From the NCBI RefSeq assembly GCF_000382125.1, contig NZ_KB907554.1, positions 1 to 64,000 on the forward strand: 64,000 nucleotides of DNA, given 5' to 3'. This document shows, piece by piece, positions 33,453 through 42,172 of this stretch. Below the pieces are notes generated by a model. It did not search any database. It saw only the letters and a program-made list of their open reading frames with translations, and had not been told where the DNA came from. A program made the position numbers and the translations under genes. The DNA comes from Eudoraea adriatica DSM 19308. GTDB taxonomy: Bacteria; Bacteroidota; Bacteroidia; Flavobacteriales; Flavobacteriaceae. Numbering within the stretch: position 1 is the first letter of the stretch; each line of letters begins with the position of its first letter.

Positions 33453-34721
33453 ATGGAATCTTACGCAACTGCACTCCTTTATGCCATTCCTTTTTTTATT
33501 TTTTTACTGGGTATAGAAATACTCTACGGCTACTTTGCTAAAAATCAAAAGTATAAGGTTCTGGATACGGTTAGTAGTATTAGTTCCGGTCTTACCAATA
33601 TTTTAAAGGATTCCCTTGGTCTGGGAATCATTATTGTCAGTTATCCTTATTTATTAGAACACCTTGCATTGACAGAGATAAAAGCCACTTGGTTAGTTTG
33701 GGTTATTGCTTTTATTGTAATTGATTTTGCCGGTTACTGGAATCACCGACTTAGCCATCACATTAACTTTTTTTGGAATCAACATGTTATTCATCACAGT
33801 AGTGAGGAATTTAACCTGGCATGCGCATTGCGCCAGTCAGTTTCCAATTTAATAGGCTATTTTCCTCTTTTATTATTTCCAGCCGCTCTTCTGGGAGTAC
33901 CTGCAAAAATTATTGCTATCCTGGCCCCAATTCATCTTTTTGCTCAATTTTGGTATCATACGCAGCACATAAAGAAAATGGGCTGGTTAGAATATATAAT
34001 TGTTACGCCATCTCAACATAGGGTACACCATGCAATAAACCCGGAATATATTGATAAAAACCTTGGTCAGGTATTATGCATATGGGACCGTTTGTTTGGT
34101 ACTTTTCAGGAAGAACTGGTAACGGTGCCACCGCAATATGGTATTTTGAAGCCTGCACGCACCTGGAATCCATTACTTATTAATTTTCAGCATATCTGGC
34201 GTTTAATTAAAGATGCGTGGCGTGCGAAGAACTATTGGGATAAGGTAAGAATTTGGTTTATGCCCACAGGTTGGAGGCCGGCTGATGTTAAAGAGAATTT
34301 TCCTTTGAGTGTCGTTGAGGATGTATATCATTTTCAACGTTATCAAACGAGCGCTTCTCGTGCTTTTAAAGGGTATGTAATTTTTCAAATGCTGGCTACT
34401 TTAATATTATTACTATTTATGTTTTATAATTATTCTGAAATTGGATTTAACGGTTTAATTACTTTCGGAGCATTTGTATTTATTGGAATATATGGCTATA
34501 CCACCCTTATGGATAGAAAAAAAAGTGCGGTATGGATTGAACTATTTCGAGGAATACTTGGGCTTTTTCTCATTTCTTTTACAGGAGATTGGTTTGGTAT
34601 TAATGCACTGGTTCCGGGCGGGAGTTTTTTGGTAGCATTATATTTTGTTCTTACAATAATAGGAGGTGTTTATTTTACTTACATAGAAAGAGAATCATTA
34701 ACTGCCAATGCAGTTTTATAA
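33453..34721 (+). CDS. Sterol desaturase / fatty acid hydroxylase superfamily membrane enzyme
   Basis: A 422-residue multi-pass membrane protein with the histidine boxes of the diiron hydroxylase superfamily: HRLSHH (residues 98-103), HVIHH (111-115) and HRVHH (189-193), which should bind two irons. The C-terminal 150 residues add more membrane helices (VIFQMLATLILLLFMFYNY, then two more). Substrates in this family include sterols, carotenoids, alkylglycerol ethers and fatty acids; the sequence does not decide. Nine bases separate it from the creatininase-family gene, so they form an operon. Confidence 0.9.
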   Translation: MESYATALLYAIPFFIFLLGIEILYGYFAKNQKYKVLDTVSSISSGLTNILKDSLGLGIIIVSYPYLLEHLALTEIKATWLVWVIAFIVIDFAGYWNHRLSHHINFFWNQHVIHHSSEEFNLACALRQSVSNLIGYFPLLLFPAALLGVPAKIIAILAPIHLFAQFWYHTQHIKKMGWLEYIIVTPSQHRVHHAINPEYIDKNLGQVLCIWDRLFGTFQEELVTVPPQYGILKPARTWNPLLINFQHIWRLIKDAWRAKNYWDKVRIWFMPTGWRPADVKENFPLSVVEDVYHFQRYQTSASRAFKGYVIFQMLATLILLLFMFYNYSEIGFNGLITFGAFVFIGIYGYTTLMDRKKSAVWIELFRGILGLFLISFTGDWFGINALVPGGSFLVALYFVLTIIGGVYFTYIERESLTANAVL

Positions 34722-34730
34722 AAATAGCTT

Positions 34731-35498
34731 ATGGGGATACGACCTTACATACTTGCAGAATCGAACTGGGAAGCCAACAAAGTTGAAGATTTTGATATGG
34801 CAATTCTCCCCTGGGGAGCTACAGAAGCGCATAATTATCATTTGCCATATGCCACAGATAATTATGAAGCCGATTATCTGGCCGCTGCTTCGGCTAAAAT
34901 TGCCTGGGAAAAGGGTGCAAAACCAATTGTTTTACCCACAGTGCCGTTTGGAGTAAATACAGGGCAATCCGATATCTATTTAGATATTAATCTTTATCCC
35001 ACAACACAATTAGCCATCTTAAACGACGTAATAGAAACCTTGAGTAGGCAGGGCATAAAAAAGCTTCTGATCTTTAACAGTCATGGGGGAAATAATTTTA
35101 AGCCTTTGGTTAGAGAATTAGGATTAAAATTTCCTGATATGTTTATATGCTTCTCTAATTGGTTTCAGACTATGAACAGACCGGATTACTTTGAAAACGA
35201 AGGTGATCATGCAGAGGAAATGGAGACGAGTCTTATGTTGTATTTAAAACCTGAACTGGTGTTACCAAAAGAAAAATGGGGTAGTGGTAAATCCAAAAAA
35301 TTTAAGATAAAGGCATTCAGCGAAGGATGGATATGGGCAGAACGGAAATGGTCAGAAATAAGTGAAGATACAGGTGTGGGGAATCCGGAACTTGCAACCA
35401 GAGAAAAAGGTGAGCGGTTCTTTAAAGATATTTCGTTAAAATTCGGAAATTTAATATATGATTTATGCAAAGCTGATATAAAAGATCTTTATGAATAA
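34731..35498 (+). CDS. Creatininase family amidohydrolase
   Basis: A 255-residue metal-dependent hydrolase. Family motifs: LPWGATEAHNYHLP near the N-terminus (metal ligands Glu and His), FNSHGGNNFKPL, and GDHAEEMETSLML with the His and Glu ligands. In known members this fold hydrolyses creatinine, mycofactocin precursors or similar cyclic amides. The substrate here is unknown. It follows the sterol-desaturase-like gene in one operon and is convergent with the acyl-CoA-binding protein gene (7 bp between stops). Confidence 0.9.
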   Translation: MGIRPYILAESNWEANKVEDFDMAILPWGATEAHNYHLPYATDNYEADYLAAASAKIAWEKGAKPIVLPTVPFGVNTGQSDIYLDINLYPTTQLAILNDVIETLSRQGIKKLLIFNSHGGNNFKPLVRELGLKFPDMFICFSNWFQTMNRPDYFENEGDHAEEMETSLMLYLKPELVLPKEKWGSGKSKKFKIKAFSEGWIWAERKWSEISEDTGVGNPELATREKGERFFKDISLKFGNLIYDLCKADIKDLYE

Positions 35499-35505
35499 AA
35501 ACTCC

Positions 35506-35778
35506 TTATTGCTTTTTAATTATCTCCTTTCGTACCAGATTAATATATAATTTCATAGCTTCTTCGCGATCAATATTCTGCGCCTGAATCAAAGCATTTG
35601 CCTTAAACGCATTTATTAATGGGGTCTTACTCCCCGGGTTATTGTAGTTTTTGTTTGCAATTTTGTAGTAAGCATATAATTTTAATAGCAAATCTGCCGG
35701 CAAAGGCTGTTTATAGTTATTGACCAGCTGTACGGCCTCTAAAAAATCGCTATTTAATTTATGATTCTTCATCCTCAT
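35506..35778 (-). CDS. Acyl-CoA-binding protein
   Basis: A 90-residue four-helix ACBP. Core pattern: LKLYAYYKIANKNYNNPG, then AFKANALIQAQNIDREEAM and KLYINLV, matching the family's Y-YKQA...G and KW/A-W...A--Y positions. Such proteins bind long-chain acyl-CoA in the cytosol. I start at the ATG at 35778, with another at 35772; a longer frame from 35814 would run further into psd. It overlaps the 3' end of psd by about 20 bp and ends the rsfS-ftsH-LUD-cdsA-psd operon, which places it with phospholipid synthesis. Confidence 0.88.
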   Translation of the reverse strand: MRMKNHKLNSDFLEAVQLVNNYKQPLPADLLLKLYAYYKIANKNYNNPGSKTPLINAFKANALIQAQNIDREEAMKLYINLVRKEIIKKQ

Positions 35779-36430
35779 GAGAAGTTGTGGCGATGCAGGT
35801 TTTGCCACCCACAACTTTCTGATTTAATTTTACTGTAATAGCGCTGTCTAAGGGCAATAATAGATCTACTCTTGACCCAAATTTAATAAAGCCGGAATCT
35901 TCGCCTTGCTGCACATTTTCTCCGATCTCCGCATAATTTATAATGCGTCTTGCCATGGCACCTGCTATTTGTTTGTAAAGAATATCCCCGAATTTAGGAG
36001 TACGAATCACAACTGTGGTGCGTTCATTTTCTTCACTTGATTTCGGATGCCAGGCAAAAAGGTATTTGCCGGGGTGATATTTGGAGTATTTAATTACCCC
36101 GCTGGAAGGGTAACGCGTTATATGCACATTGGTGGGTGACATAAATATGGAAACCTGTATGCGCCTGTCTTTAAAATATTCTTCTTCAGCTACTTCTTCT
36201 ATAACAACCACCTTACCATCTACGGGAGCCAGTATATCATTAAAATTTTTATTAATAACTCTCTTCGGGTTTCTAAAAAACTGAAGAATAAAAATTAACA
36301 GTATTAAAGCCAGAATTTGAACTGCATACTTTACCCAGGGTTCAGCTATATAAAAATGAGCCAATACAACGATAACGCAAACGCTAAAAAATGTTGTAAG
36401 TATTATTTTCTGGCCTTCTCTATGAAACAT
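35759..36430 (-). CDS. psd: Phosphatidylserine decarboxylase (short form)
   Basis: A 223-residue proenzyme of the short bacterial/archaeal type. Two N-terminal membrane helices, then LAPVDGKVVVIEEV, VSIFMSPTNVHITRYPSSG, and HPKSSEENERTTVVI. The self-cleavage site is the Gly-Ser of KFGSRVDLLLP near residue 191, where Ser becomes the pyruvoyl group. It makes phosphatidylethanolamine in the inner membrane. It overlaps cdsA by 11 bp, so CDP-diacylglycerol synthesis and PE formation are coupled. pssA is not in the window. Confidence 0.93.
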   Translation of the reverse strand: MFHREGQKIILTTFFSVCVIVVLAHFYIAEPWVKYAVQILALILLIFILQFFRNPKRVINKNFNDILAPVDGKVVVIEEVAEEEYFKDRRIQVSIFMSPTNVHITRYPSSGVIKYSKYHPGKYLFAWHPKSSEENERTTVVIRTPKFGDILYKQIAGAMARRIINYAEIGENVQQGEDSGFIKFGSRVDLLLPLDSAITVKLNQKVVGGKTCIATTSHEDEES

Positions 36431-37223
36431 ATGAAAACAACATTAAAGTTAAATAAGCAAAAGGGGCAGCAAATATTAAACTGTCTAAACGATCCAGCAT
36501 ACCGCCATGTCCCGGTAAAATAGCACCACTATCTTTAACACCGGCCTGTCTCTTTAATTTAGATTCAACAAGGTCACCTAAACTCCCTGTTAATACTATA
36601 ACTCCGGCCAATATAACCCATTGAGCCGGATTTACTATATCCTCGTATTTCGCCATTATATAGGCGGCTCCCAAAGTAAAAACCAAACCTCCCAGGGTCC
36701 CTTCAATAGTTTTTTTAGGTGAAACCTTTGGATATAATTTTGTGCGACCCAATGTTTTGCCCACTATATAGGCAAATGAATCATTGACCCAAATTAAAAT
36801 AAAAATTCCCATAATCAGGTATTTCGCAAATTCATTGTCCTTATAAGGGATCATAGTTAAAAAAATACATCCCCCGCCAACATAGAAAAGACCTGCAATA
36901 AATTTTTCGTAATTATAATAGATTTTTTTCTTTTTAGAAAATAGGTAGTAAATCAAACTGAAGTTAACTATGATAGTAAGAAACATGAGCAGATTGATCA
37001 ATACTTTGTCGTCTATAAGATATATATAAGCCCACCAAAGGCCCAGATATGCTATAAAAATATAATATCCCCGTAGGGATACCAGACGTTTATATTCATA
37101 CAAACATGCCAGGCCAAAAACCATAAAAAGAAAATCAAACGCATCTGAACTTAGAAAAACGGCAGAAAGAAGTAATACTACATAAACAGCTCCGGTCAAT
37201 AATCGCCTAAGAAGTTCTTTCAT
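36420..37223 (-). CDS. cdsA: Phosphatidate cytidylyltransferase
   Basis: A 267-residue multi-pass membrane enzyme that makes CDP-diacylglycerol from phosphatidate and CTP. The C-terminal signature is KLYPKVSPKKTIEGTLGGLV, then GDLVESKLKRQAGVKDSG and ILPGHGGMLDRLDS, as in all CDS enzymes, with the Asp-rich metal sites. Seven or eight membrane helices precede it. It sits between the LUD gene (1-bp gap) and psd (11-bp overlap) in the lipid operon. Confidence 0.95.
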   Translation of the reverse strand: MKELLRRLLTGAVYVVLLLSAVFLSSDAFDFLFMVFGLACLYEYKRLVSLRGYYIFIAYLGLWWAYIYLIDDKVLINLLMFLTIIVNFSLIYYLFSKKKKIYYNYEKFIAGLFYVGGGCIFLTMIPYKDNEFAKYLIMGIFILIWVNDSFAYIVGKTLGRTKLYPKVSPKKTIEGTLGGLVFTLGAAYIMAKYEDIVNPAQWVILAGVIVLTGSLGDLVESKLKRQAGVKDSGAILPGHGGMLDRLDSLIFAAPFAYLTLMLFSYVS

Positions 37224-37224
37224 A

Positions 37225-37836
37225 CTAAAGGTCTTCCATAAGTAATAAATACAAGTGCTTTGTGCTGCTTCCGTAGGTTAGAAAATCATTGGCATTTTCT
37301 TCAGTTCCCTGAAAATGCTTAATAGTAGTAATATTTGCTGGAATACCTTGTCTGTATTTTTTTTTGATTGTTTTTAACCCCTCGCCAATAGTTTCTACCA
37401 ACTGACTGGTTGTGGCGAAAACAATAACATTATCAGGAACTTCATTGAGCTTTTTTTCTTTTAGCTGATTGGAGCAAACCAAAATAGATCCGTTTTGAGC
37501 AACCAAATGCTCACAAGTAGTGAAGAAAATTTCACTGTCGTTTGCCTTATCTGTAAACCTTAAGTTGTCTTTGGAAAATTTTTCTTTTAATCGGGGATTC
37601 ATTACAAAGAAGGGCTCCTCCTCCCAATGATTTTCTTCAATTATATTTTTTAAAGCTTCAGAAACTTCATCGAAAGAATCGCAATAAATAAATTTACCGC
37701 CATTCTTTTTAAAATGAATGGTAAACTTCTCATCAACAGGAATATTTAAGTCGGGCATATGCATTCCTCTGGTTTCCACTGTTTCTTTGGAAACCTTCTT
37801 TTTACCACCGCCAAATAGCTTGTCAAATAGACCCAT
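37225..37836 (-). CDS. LUD domain protein (LutC/YkgG-like)
   Basis: A 203-residue protein of the LUD family. The N-terminal part starts MGLFDKLFGGGKKKVSKETV, then the alpha/beta core carries SDSFDEVSEALKNI-like helices, IFFTTCEHLVAQNGSILVCS, and NVIVFATTSQLVETIGEGL. In lactate-utilisation operons LutC acts with two iron-sulfur proteins, but none is near here. The gene is wedged between ftsH and cdsA, so its role is probably not lactate oxidation. The true substrate is unknown. Confidence 0.85.
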   Translation of the reverse strand: MGLFDKLFGGGKKKVSKETVETRGMHMPDLNIPVDEKFTIHFKKNGGKFIYCDSFDEVSEALKNIIEENHWEEEPFFVMNPRLKEKFSKDNLRFTDKANDSEIFFTTCEHLVAQNGSILVCSNQLKEKKLNEVPDNVIVFATTSQLVETIGEGLKTIKKKYRQGIPANITTIKHFQGTEENANDFLTYGSSTKHLYLLLMEDL

Positions 37837-37892
37837 CGATATATTTAATCTTCAAATAATATTCGATTTATTTAAAAAAACGCTAAGAATTA

Positions 37893-39884
37893 CTAATTAT
37901 TTTCTTCGGTAGATTCTTCAGCAGTTAGCTTTTCGGTAGAAACTATTTCCTGTCCTTTCTGATCAAATTCTTTTTCAAACGGGCGACTACCAAAAATTTT
38001 AACTAAATCCTCTTTAAAGATAACTTCTTTTTCCAATAAGCGCTCAGCCAATGCTATAAGTTTATCTTTATTTTCTTTCAGAACTTCAACTGCCCGTTGG
38101 TACTGCTCTTCAATTAATTTAGAAATTTCCTGATCAATAACCTGGGCTGTTTCCTCACTATAAGGCTTGGTAAACCCATATTCATTTTGACCGGAAGAAT
38201 CGTAATAGGTAAGGTTTCCAATTTCGTCATTTAACCCGTAAATTGTCACCATGGCACGGGCCTGTTTGGTTACCTTTTCCAAATCGCTTAGGGCACCGGT
38301 AGATATTTTATCAAAAATCACTTTTTCAGCAGCCCTTCCTCCCAATGTAGCGCACATTTCATCCTTCATTTGCTCAGGACGCACAATAAGTCTTTCTTCG
38401 GGCAAATACCAGGCAGATCCCAGGGACTGACCCCTTGGAACAATTGTTACTTTTACAAGTGGTGCCGCATGTTCCAGCATCCAGCTTACCGTTGCATGAC
38501 CAGCCTCATGATAAGCAATAGTCTTTTTCTCTTCGATGGTAATGATTTTATTCTTTTTTTCGAGTCCACCGACTATTCTGTCCACAGCATCCAGGAAATC
38601 TTGCTTGTTTACTGCCTTTTTTTCTTTACGTGCAGCAATTAGAGCAGCCTCATTGCAGACATTGGCTATATCTGCCCCGGAAAATCCTGGTGTCTGTCTT
38701 GCAAGAAAATCAAGATCTAATGTCTCAGAAGTTTTAATGGGTCTAAGATGAACTTCAAAAATTTCCTTCCTTTCCCGAATATCAGGAAGATCCACATAAA
38801 TCTGTCTGTCAAACCTACCAGCACGCATCAAGGCTTTATCCAATACATCGGCTCTGTTTGTAGCAGCTAATACAATTACATTGGTATTAGTGCCAAAACC
38901 ATCCATCTCCGTCAATAATTGGTTTAAGGTATTTTCACGCTCATCGTTGGATCCTGTGAAATTGTTTTTGCCTCGTGCCCGCCCTATGGCATCAATTTCA
39001 TCTATAAAAATAATTGCCGGAGATTTGTCTTTCGCCTGCTTGAAAAGATCTCTAACTCTCGAGGCCCCTACACCTACAAACATTTCAACAAAATCTGAAC
39101 CGGATAAGGAGAAAAAAGGAACTTTGGCTTCGCCAGCAACGGCTTTTGCCAATAAGGTTTTACCAGTCCCCGGAGGGCCAACCAGCAAAGCTCCTTTAGG
39201 AATTTTCCCGCCCAAAGATGTATACTTATCCGGGTGCTTTAAAAATTCTACTATTTCTTCTATTTCTTCTTTGGCACCCTCCAGACCGGCGACATCTTTA
39301 AAAGAAGTCCTGGTATCTGTTTTTTCATCAAATAACTTAGCTTTTGACTTTCCGATATTGAATATCTGACCCCCGGCGCCACCTCCGGCACCTCCCGACA
39401 TTCTGCGCATAAGATAAATCCATATACCAATAATCAGAACAAATGGCAGAATAGATAGCAACAGTTCCATAAAGACATTGGACTCCTTGTCAAATTCTAC
39501 TATGGTGTCTAAGTTATTCTCTTTTTTGATCTCGGTTATCTCGTTTTGAAAAATTTGTAAATCCCCGTAATCCAAAACATATTGAGGAATAGAGCCTGTT
39601 GAAGGAAACAAAGGTTTTTCCGATACATCTTTGTGCACGTCCTTTGCAAGTGCTTCATCAGACAGGAAAACTTTAGCCTGATTTGTGTTTGTAATAATCA
39701 ATATCTTTGTGATATCGCCATTTCTCAGGTATTCCTGTAGTTCAGAAGTAGTTGTTTTCTTTGTAGAGGCCAGATTATCGCTCCCAAAGAATTGGAAGGC
39801 AATTAGAAAAATTGCAATCAGGCCATATATCCACCAGGAACTGAATTTCGGTTTCTTTTGAGGGGTATTATTATCTTTTGCCAT
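37893..39884 (-). CDS. ftsH: ATP-dependent zinc metalloprotease FtsH
   Basis: A 663-residue inner-membrane AAA+ protease. Two membrane helices (residues about 17-33 and 132-155) flank a periplasmic domain; a Gly-rich linker follows. Walker A is GPPGTGKT (236-243), Walker B is IIFIDEIDAIG, the second region of homology is ATNRADVLDKALMRAGRFDR, and the zinc site is HEAGH (459-463). The C-terminus ends in an acidic tail. It degrades membrane and regulatory proteins, in E. coli including LpxC. It is second in an operon after rsfS. Confidence 0.96.
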   Translation of the reverse strand: MAKDNNTPQKKPKFSSWWIYGLIAIFLIAFQFFGSDNLASTKKTTTSELQEYLRNGDITKILIITNTNQAKVFLSDEALAKDVHKDVSEKPLFPSTGSIPQYVLDYGDLQIFQNEITEIKKENNLDTIVEFDKESNVFMELLLSILPFVLIIGIWIYLMRRMSGGAGGGAGGQIFNIGKSKAKLFDEKTDTRTSFKDVAGLEGAKEEIEEIVEFLKHPDKYTSLGGKIPKGALLVGPPGTGKTLLAKAVAGEAKVPFFSLSGSDFVEMFVGVGASRVRDLFKQAKDKSPAIIFIDEIDAIGRARGKNNFTGSNDERENTLNQLLTEMDGFGTNTNVIVLAATNRADVLDKALMRAGRFDRQIYVDLPDIRERKEIFEVHLRPIKTSETLDLDFLARQTPGFSGADIANVCNEAALIAARKEKKAVNKQDFLDAVDRIVGGLEKKNKIITIEEKKTIAYHEAGHATVSWMLEHAAPLVKVTIVPRGQSLGSAWYLPEERLIVRPEQMKDEMCATLGGRAAEKVIFDKISTGALSDLEKVTKQARAMVTIYGLNDEIGNLTYYDSSGQNEYGFTKPYSEETAQVIDQEISKLIEEQYQRAVEVLKENKDKLIALAERLLEKEVIFKEDLVKIFGSRPFEKEFDQKGQEIVSTEKLTAEESTEENN

Positions 39885-39893
39885 TGTCTTTTT

Positions 39894-40271
39894 TTACTGA
39901 TTAAAACTACTTTCTACCAACGTGACTTTTGCGTCTCCCCAAAGCCCTTCAACATCATAAAATTCTCGTATATGCTTTTGAAATACATGAACAACGACAT
40001 TTACATAGTCCAGCAATACCCATTCTGAGTTTTCAGATCCTTCAACATGCCAGGGTTTGTCTTTTATTGCCTTACTTACCGTTTTTTGGATTGAATTTAC
40101 TATGGCATTAACATGGGTATTAGAAGTGCCATTACAAATTATGAAGTAGTCACAGACAGTGTTCTCTATTTCCCTTAGGTCAAGTACATTTATCTCGAGT
40201 CCTTTTACTTCTTCTATTCCTTCCAGGATCAAAGTAATCAACTCATCTGCACTCGCTTTCCTTTTCTGCAT
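39894..40271 (-). CDS. rsfS: Ribosome silencing factor
   Basis: A 125-residue RsfS/DUF143 protein that binds ribosomal protein L14 and blocks subunit joining in starvation. Family patterns: IEEVKGLEINVLDLREIENT, CDYFIICNGTSNTHVNAI, PWHVEGSENSEWVLLDY, and VNVVVHVFQKHIREFYDVEG-type C-terminus with LWGDA. It leads the operon rsfS-ftsH, with a 9-bp gap. A -7 box lies 19 bp upstream. This gene order is common in Bacteroidota. Confidence 0.93.
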   Translation of the reverse strand: MQKRKASADELITLILEGIEEVKGLEINVLDLREIENTVCDYFIICNGTSNTHVNAIVNSIQKTVSKAIKDKPWHVEGSENSEWVLLDYVNVVVHVFQKHIREFYDVEGLWGDAKVTLVESSFNQ

Positions 40272-40290
40272 TCAATAATTTTAATTTGTA

Positions 40291-40298
40291 CAAAGTTA
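40291..40298 (-). promoter_or_regulatory. TAnnTTTG -7 box of the rsfS-ftsH-lipid operon
   Basis: On the minus strand TAACTTTG ends 19 bp before the rsfS ATG. It is the likely main promoter for the six-gene operon. No -33 TTTG at the usual spacing was found. Confidence 0.55.
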
Positions 40299-40365
40299 TT
40301 GTTTTTTTGTTTTCTTAGCTATTGTTTTTAACATAACATTGTAGATCAAAAACGAACAAGCCCAC

Positions 40366-41097
40366 ATGATTACAGTCAAACTTGATGCCACGGATTCTAC
40401 AAATGCCTTCCTGAAAAACTTAATGCTTTCAGAAAAGCAGGAGGATTTTACAATAGTCACAGCAAATCAGCAACTGCAAGGACGGGGGCAAATGGGGTCT
40501 AAATGGGATTCTGAAGCAGGTAAAAACCTAACGTTTAGCGTTTTAAAGTATTTTAAAAATTACCACATTAAAGAACAATTCCTGTTAAATATAATTATTT
40601 CTTTAGCAGTTTATAATACACTTGAAAAAATATTTATACCAAATTTGTATGTAAAATGGCCTAACGACATTATGTCAGGTAATTTTAAGATATGTGGTAT
40701 TTTAATAGAAAATAATTTGAAGAATAATCTAATTCAGTCTTCCATAATTGGAATTGGATTGAATGTTAATCAACTGGAATTCCGAAATTTAGATAAAGCT
40801 TCATCCTTAAAAAAAATTATGGGTAAGACTTTTGATCTTGATGAGGTGCTCACTTCTTTAGTGCTAAATCTGAAAATACTTTTTAATGAATTTGAATCCG
40901 GAAATGGTATGGCATTGCGGAGGCAATACGAAACCCTGCTTTTCAGGATGAACAAGCCTTCTACCTTCAGGGACATGAATTCCAAACTGTTCACAGGCTA
41001 TATTCGCGGGGTTTCTGAAGCCGGGAAATTAGTAGTCGAAGAGGAGGATTCTATTTTTAAGGAATATGCTTTTAAAGAATTGGAGTTGTTGTATTGA
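40366..41097 (+). CDS. birA: Biotin-[acetyl-CoA-carboxylase] ligase
   Basis: A 243-residue biotin protein ligase without the N-terminal DNA-binding domain. The catalytic core has DSTNAFLKNL, the GRGQMGSKWDSEAGKNLTFS biotinoyl-AMP loop (GRGR-type, here QGRGQMG), and YVKWPNDIMSGNFKICGILIE. It attaches biotin to carboxylases in the cytosol. As it lacks the helix-turn-helix, it should not act as the biotin-operon repressor. It is divergent from rsfS. Confidence 0.93.
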   Translation: MITVKLDATDSTNAFLKNLMLSEKQEDFTIVTANQQLQGRGQMGSKWDSEAGKNLTFSVLKYFKNYHIKEQFLLNIIISLAVYNTLEKIFIPNLYVKWPNDIMSGNFKICGILIENNLKNNLIQSSIIGIGLNVNQLEFRNLDKASSLKKIMGKTFDLDEVLTSLVLNLKILFNEFESGNGMALRRQYETLLFRMNKPSTFRDMNSKLFTGYIRGVSEAGKLVVEEEDSIFKEYAFKELELLY

Positions 41098-41122
41098 ATT
41101 GTGTATGCCCTGTAATTTAAAG

Positions 41123-41515
41123 TTAAATTCGACTCAAATTATCTGATAGGGCATTCATAAAATTAGTAATTGGCGTTTTTATCATCATGGCCATCATAGG
41201 ATTAAACTCTCCTGTAAAGCTCAGGACTACGTCCGTTTCATTGTCATTTTTAGAATCTATGTCAACGGTAAGTGTAAATGGCAGTTTTTCACTGGCAGCT
41301 CCTAATACCAGTTGGTTAAAAGGCTGCTGATTATTTCTTTTGAGTACTATCTGTGGCATCCCCTTCAGGGCAAATAAGAAGGTATCGTTGTCTAAAACTT
41401 CGAATTTATCAATACTGTCTGGCATTAATTGTTCAAAATTTTTAAGATCGATAACAAATTCGTAGACGTCCTTTATGCTTTTCGGGACGGTTTTCTTTTC
41501 AGTTGCTATTTCCAT
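41123..41515 (-). CDS. SRPBCC family protein
   Basis: A 130-residue START/Bet v1-like fold protein. It starts with a typical helix-grip opening, VPKSIKDVYEFVIDLKNFEQ and LMPDSI, then alternating strands and a long C-terminal helix (MAMMIKTPITNFMNALSDNL). Proteins of this kind bind hydrophobic ligands or act as cyclases; nothing specific is indicated here. It is read 3 bp after the pyrE stop, so it is in the pyrE operon. Confidence 0.82.
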   Translation of the reverse strand: MEIATEKKTVPKSIKDVYEFVIDLKNFEQLMPDSIDKFEVLDNDTFLFALKGMPQIVLKRNNQQPFNQLVLGAASEKLPFTLTVDIDSKNDNETDVVLSFTGEFNPMMAMMIKTPITNFMNALSDNLSRI

Positions 41516-41518
41516 TTT

Positions 41519-42160
41519 TTATGATTTCCATATTGAAGGATTGTTTCTCCATTCAATGAGTGTTTTTAATTGGTCTTCCTTAATATGTTTGCTCTTAGAG
41601 GCTTGCTCTATGAGATATTCATAACTACTTAGTGTATGAAGTTCTATTTCTTTAGCTTTAAAACTCTCGTCAGAGACGCTAAAACCGTAGGTGAAAATAG
41701 CCAGCATGCCTTTTACAACCGCCCCATTCTGCTTTAAGGCTTCTACGGCATTCAGGCTGCTTTTACCCGTACTTATGAGATCTTCAATAACTACAACAGA
41801 CTGATTGGCAGATAACCGGCCTTCAATTTGATTTTGCCTGCCATGCGATTTGGCTTCAGGTCTGACATAAATAAAAGGCAACCCCAGATAATCAGCAACA
41901 AGCACCCCAATACCAATTGCCCCGGTAGCTACGCCTGCAATTACATCTGGCTTTCCATATAAGTCCACAAGTTGTTTTGCAATTTGTTCCCTGATATAAT
42001 TTCTGATGTCAGGAAAAGATAGAATTATCCTGTTGTCGCAATAAATTGGAGATTTCCAGCCGGAGGCCCATGTAAAAGGATTTTCTGGTTTCAACTTTAT
42101 TGCATTAATTTGCAGTAGGAGCTCGGCCGTTTTTGCCGCAGTGTTCTTATCTAAAACCAT
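41519..42160 (-). CDS. pyrE: Orotate phosphoribosyltransferase
   Basis: A 213-residue enzyme that makes OMP from orotate and PRPP in pyrimidine synthesis. Motifs: NPFTWASGWKSPIYCDNR, GVATGAIGIGVLVADYLGL, FIYVRPEAKSHGRQNQIEG, and the PRPP loop VVVIEDLISTGKSSLNAV. I start at the ATG at 42160; a longer frame reaching 42268 would run across the divergent Nudix start and lacks family similarity. A -7 box lies 4 bp upstream and overlaps the Nudix start codon. Confidence 0.95.
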   Translation of the reverse strand: MVLDKNTAAKTAELLLQINAIKLKPENPFTWASGWKSPIYCDNRIILSFPDIRNYIREQIAKQLVDLYGKPDVIAGVATGAIGIGVLVADYLGLPFIYVRPEAKSHGRQNQIEGRLSANQSVVVIEDLISTGKSSLNAVEALKQNGAVVKGMLAIFTYGFSVSDESFKAKEIELHTLSSYEYLIEQASKSKHIKEDQLKTLIEWRNNPSIWKS

Positions 42161-42164
42161 TTCA

Positions 42165-42172
42165 CAAATGTA
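42165..42172 (-). promoter_or_regulatory. TAnnTTTG -7 box of pyrE, overlapping the Nudix start codon
   Basis: On the minus strand TACATTTG ends 4 bp before the pyrE ATG. The same bases include the ATG (42168-42170) of the divergent Nudix gene. The predicted pyrE transcript would be almost leaderless. Confidence 0.5.

Noticed and set aside
38881-39369. 162-codon plus-strand ORF
   Set aside because: It is antisense to the FtsH ATPase domain; the Pro/Ser-rich composition is an artefact of the complementary frame.
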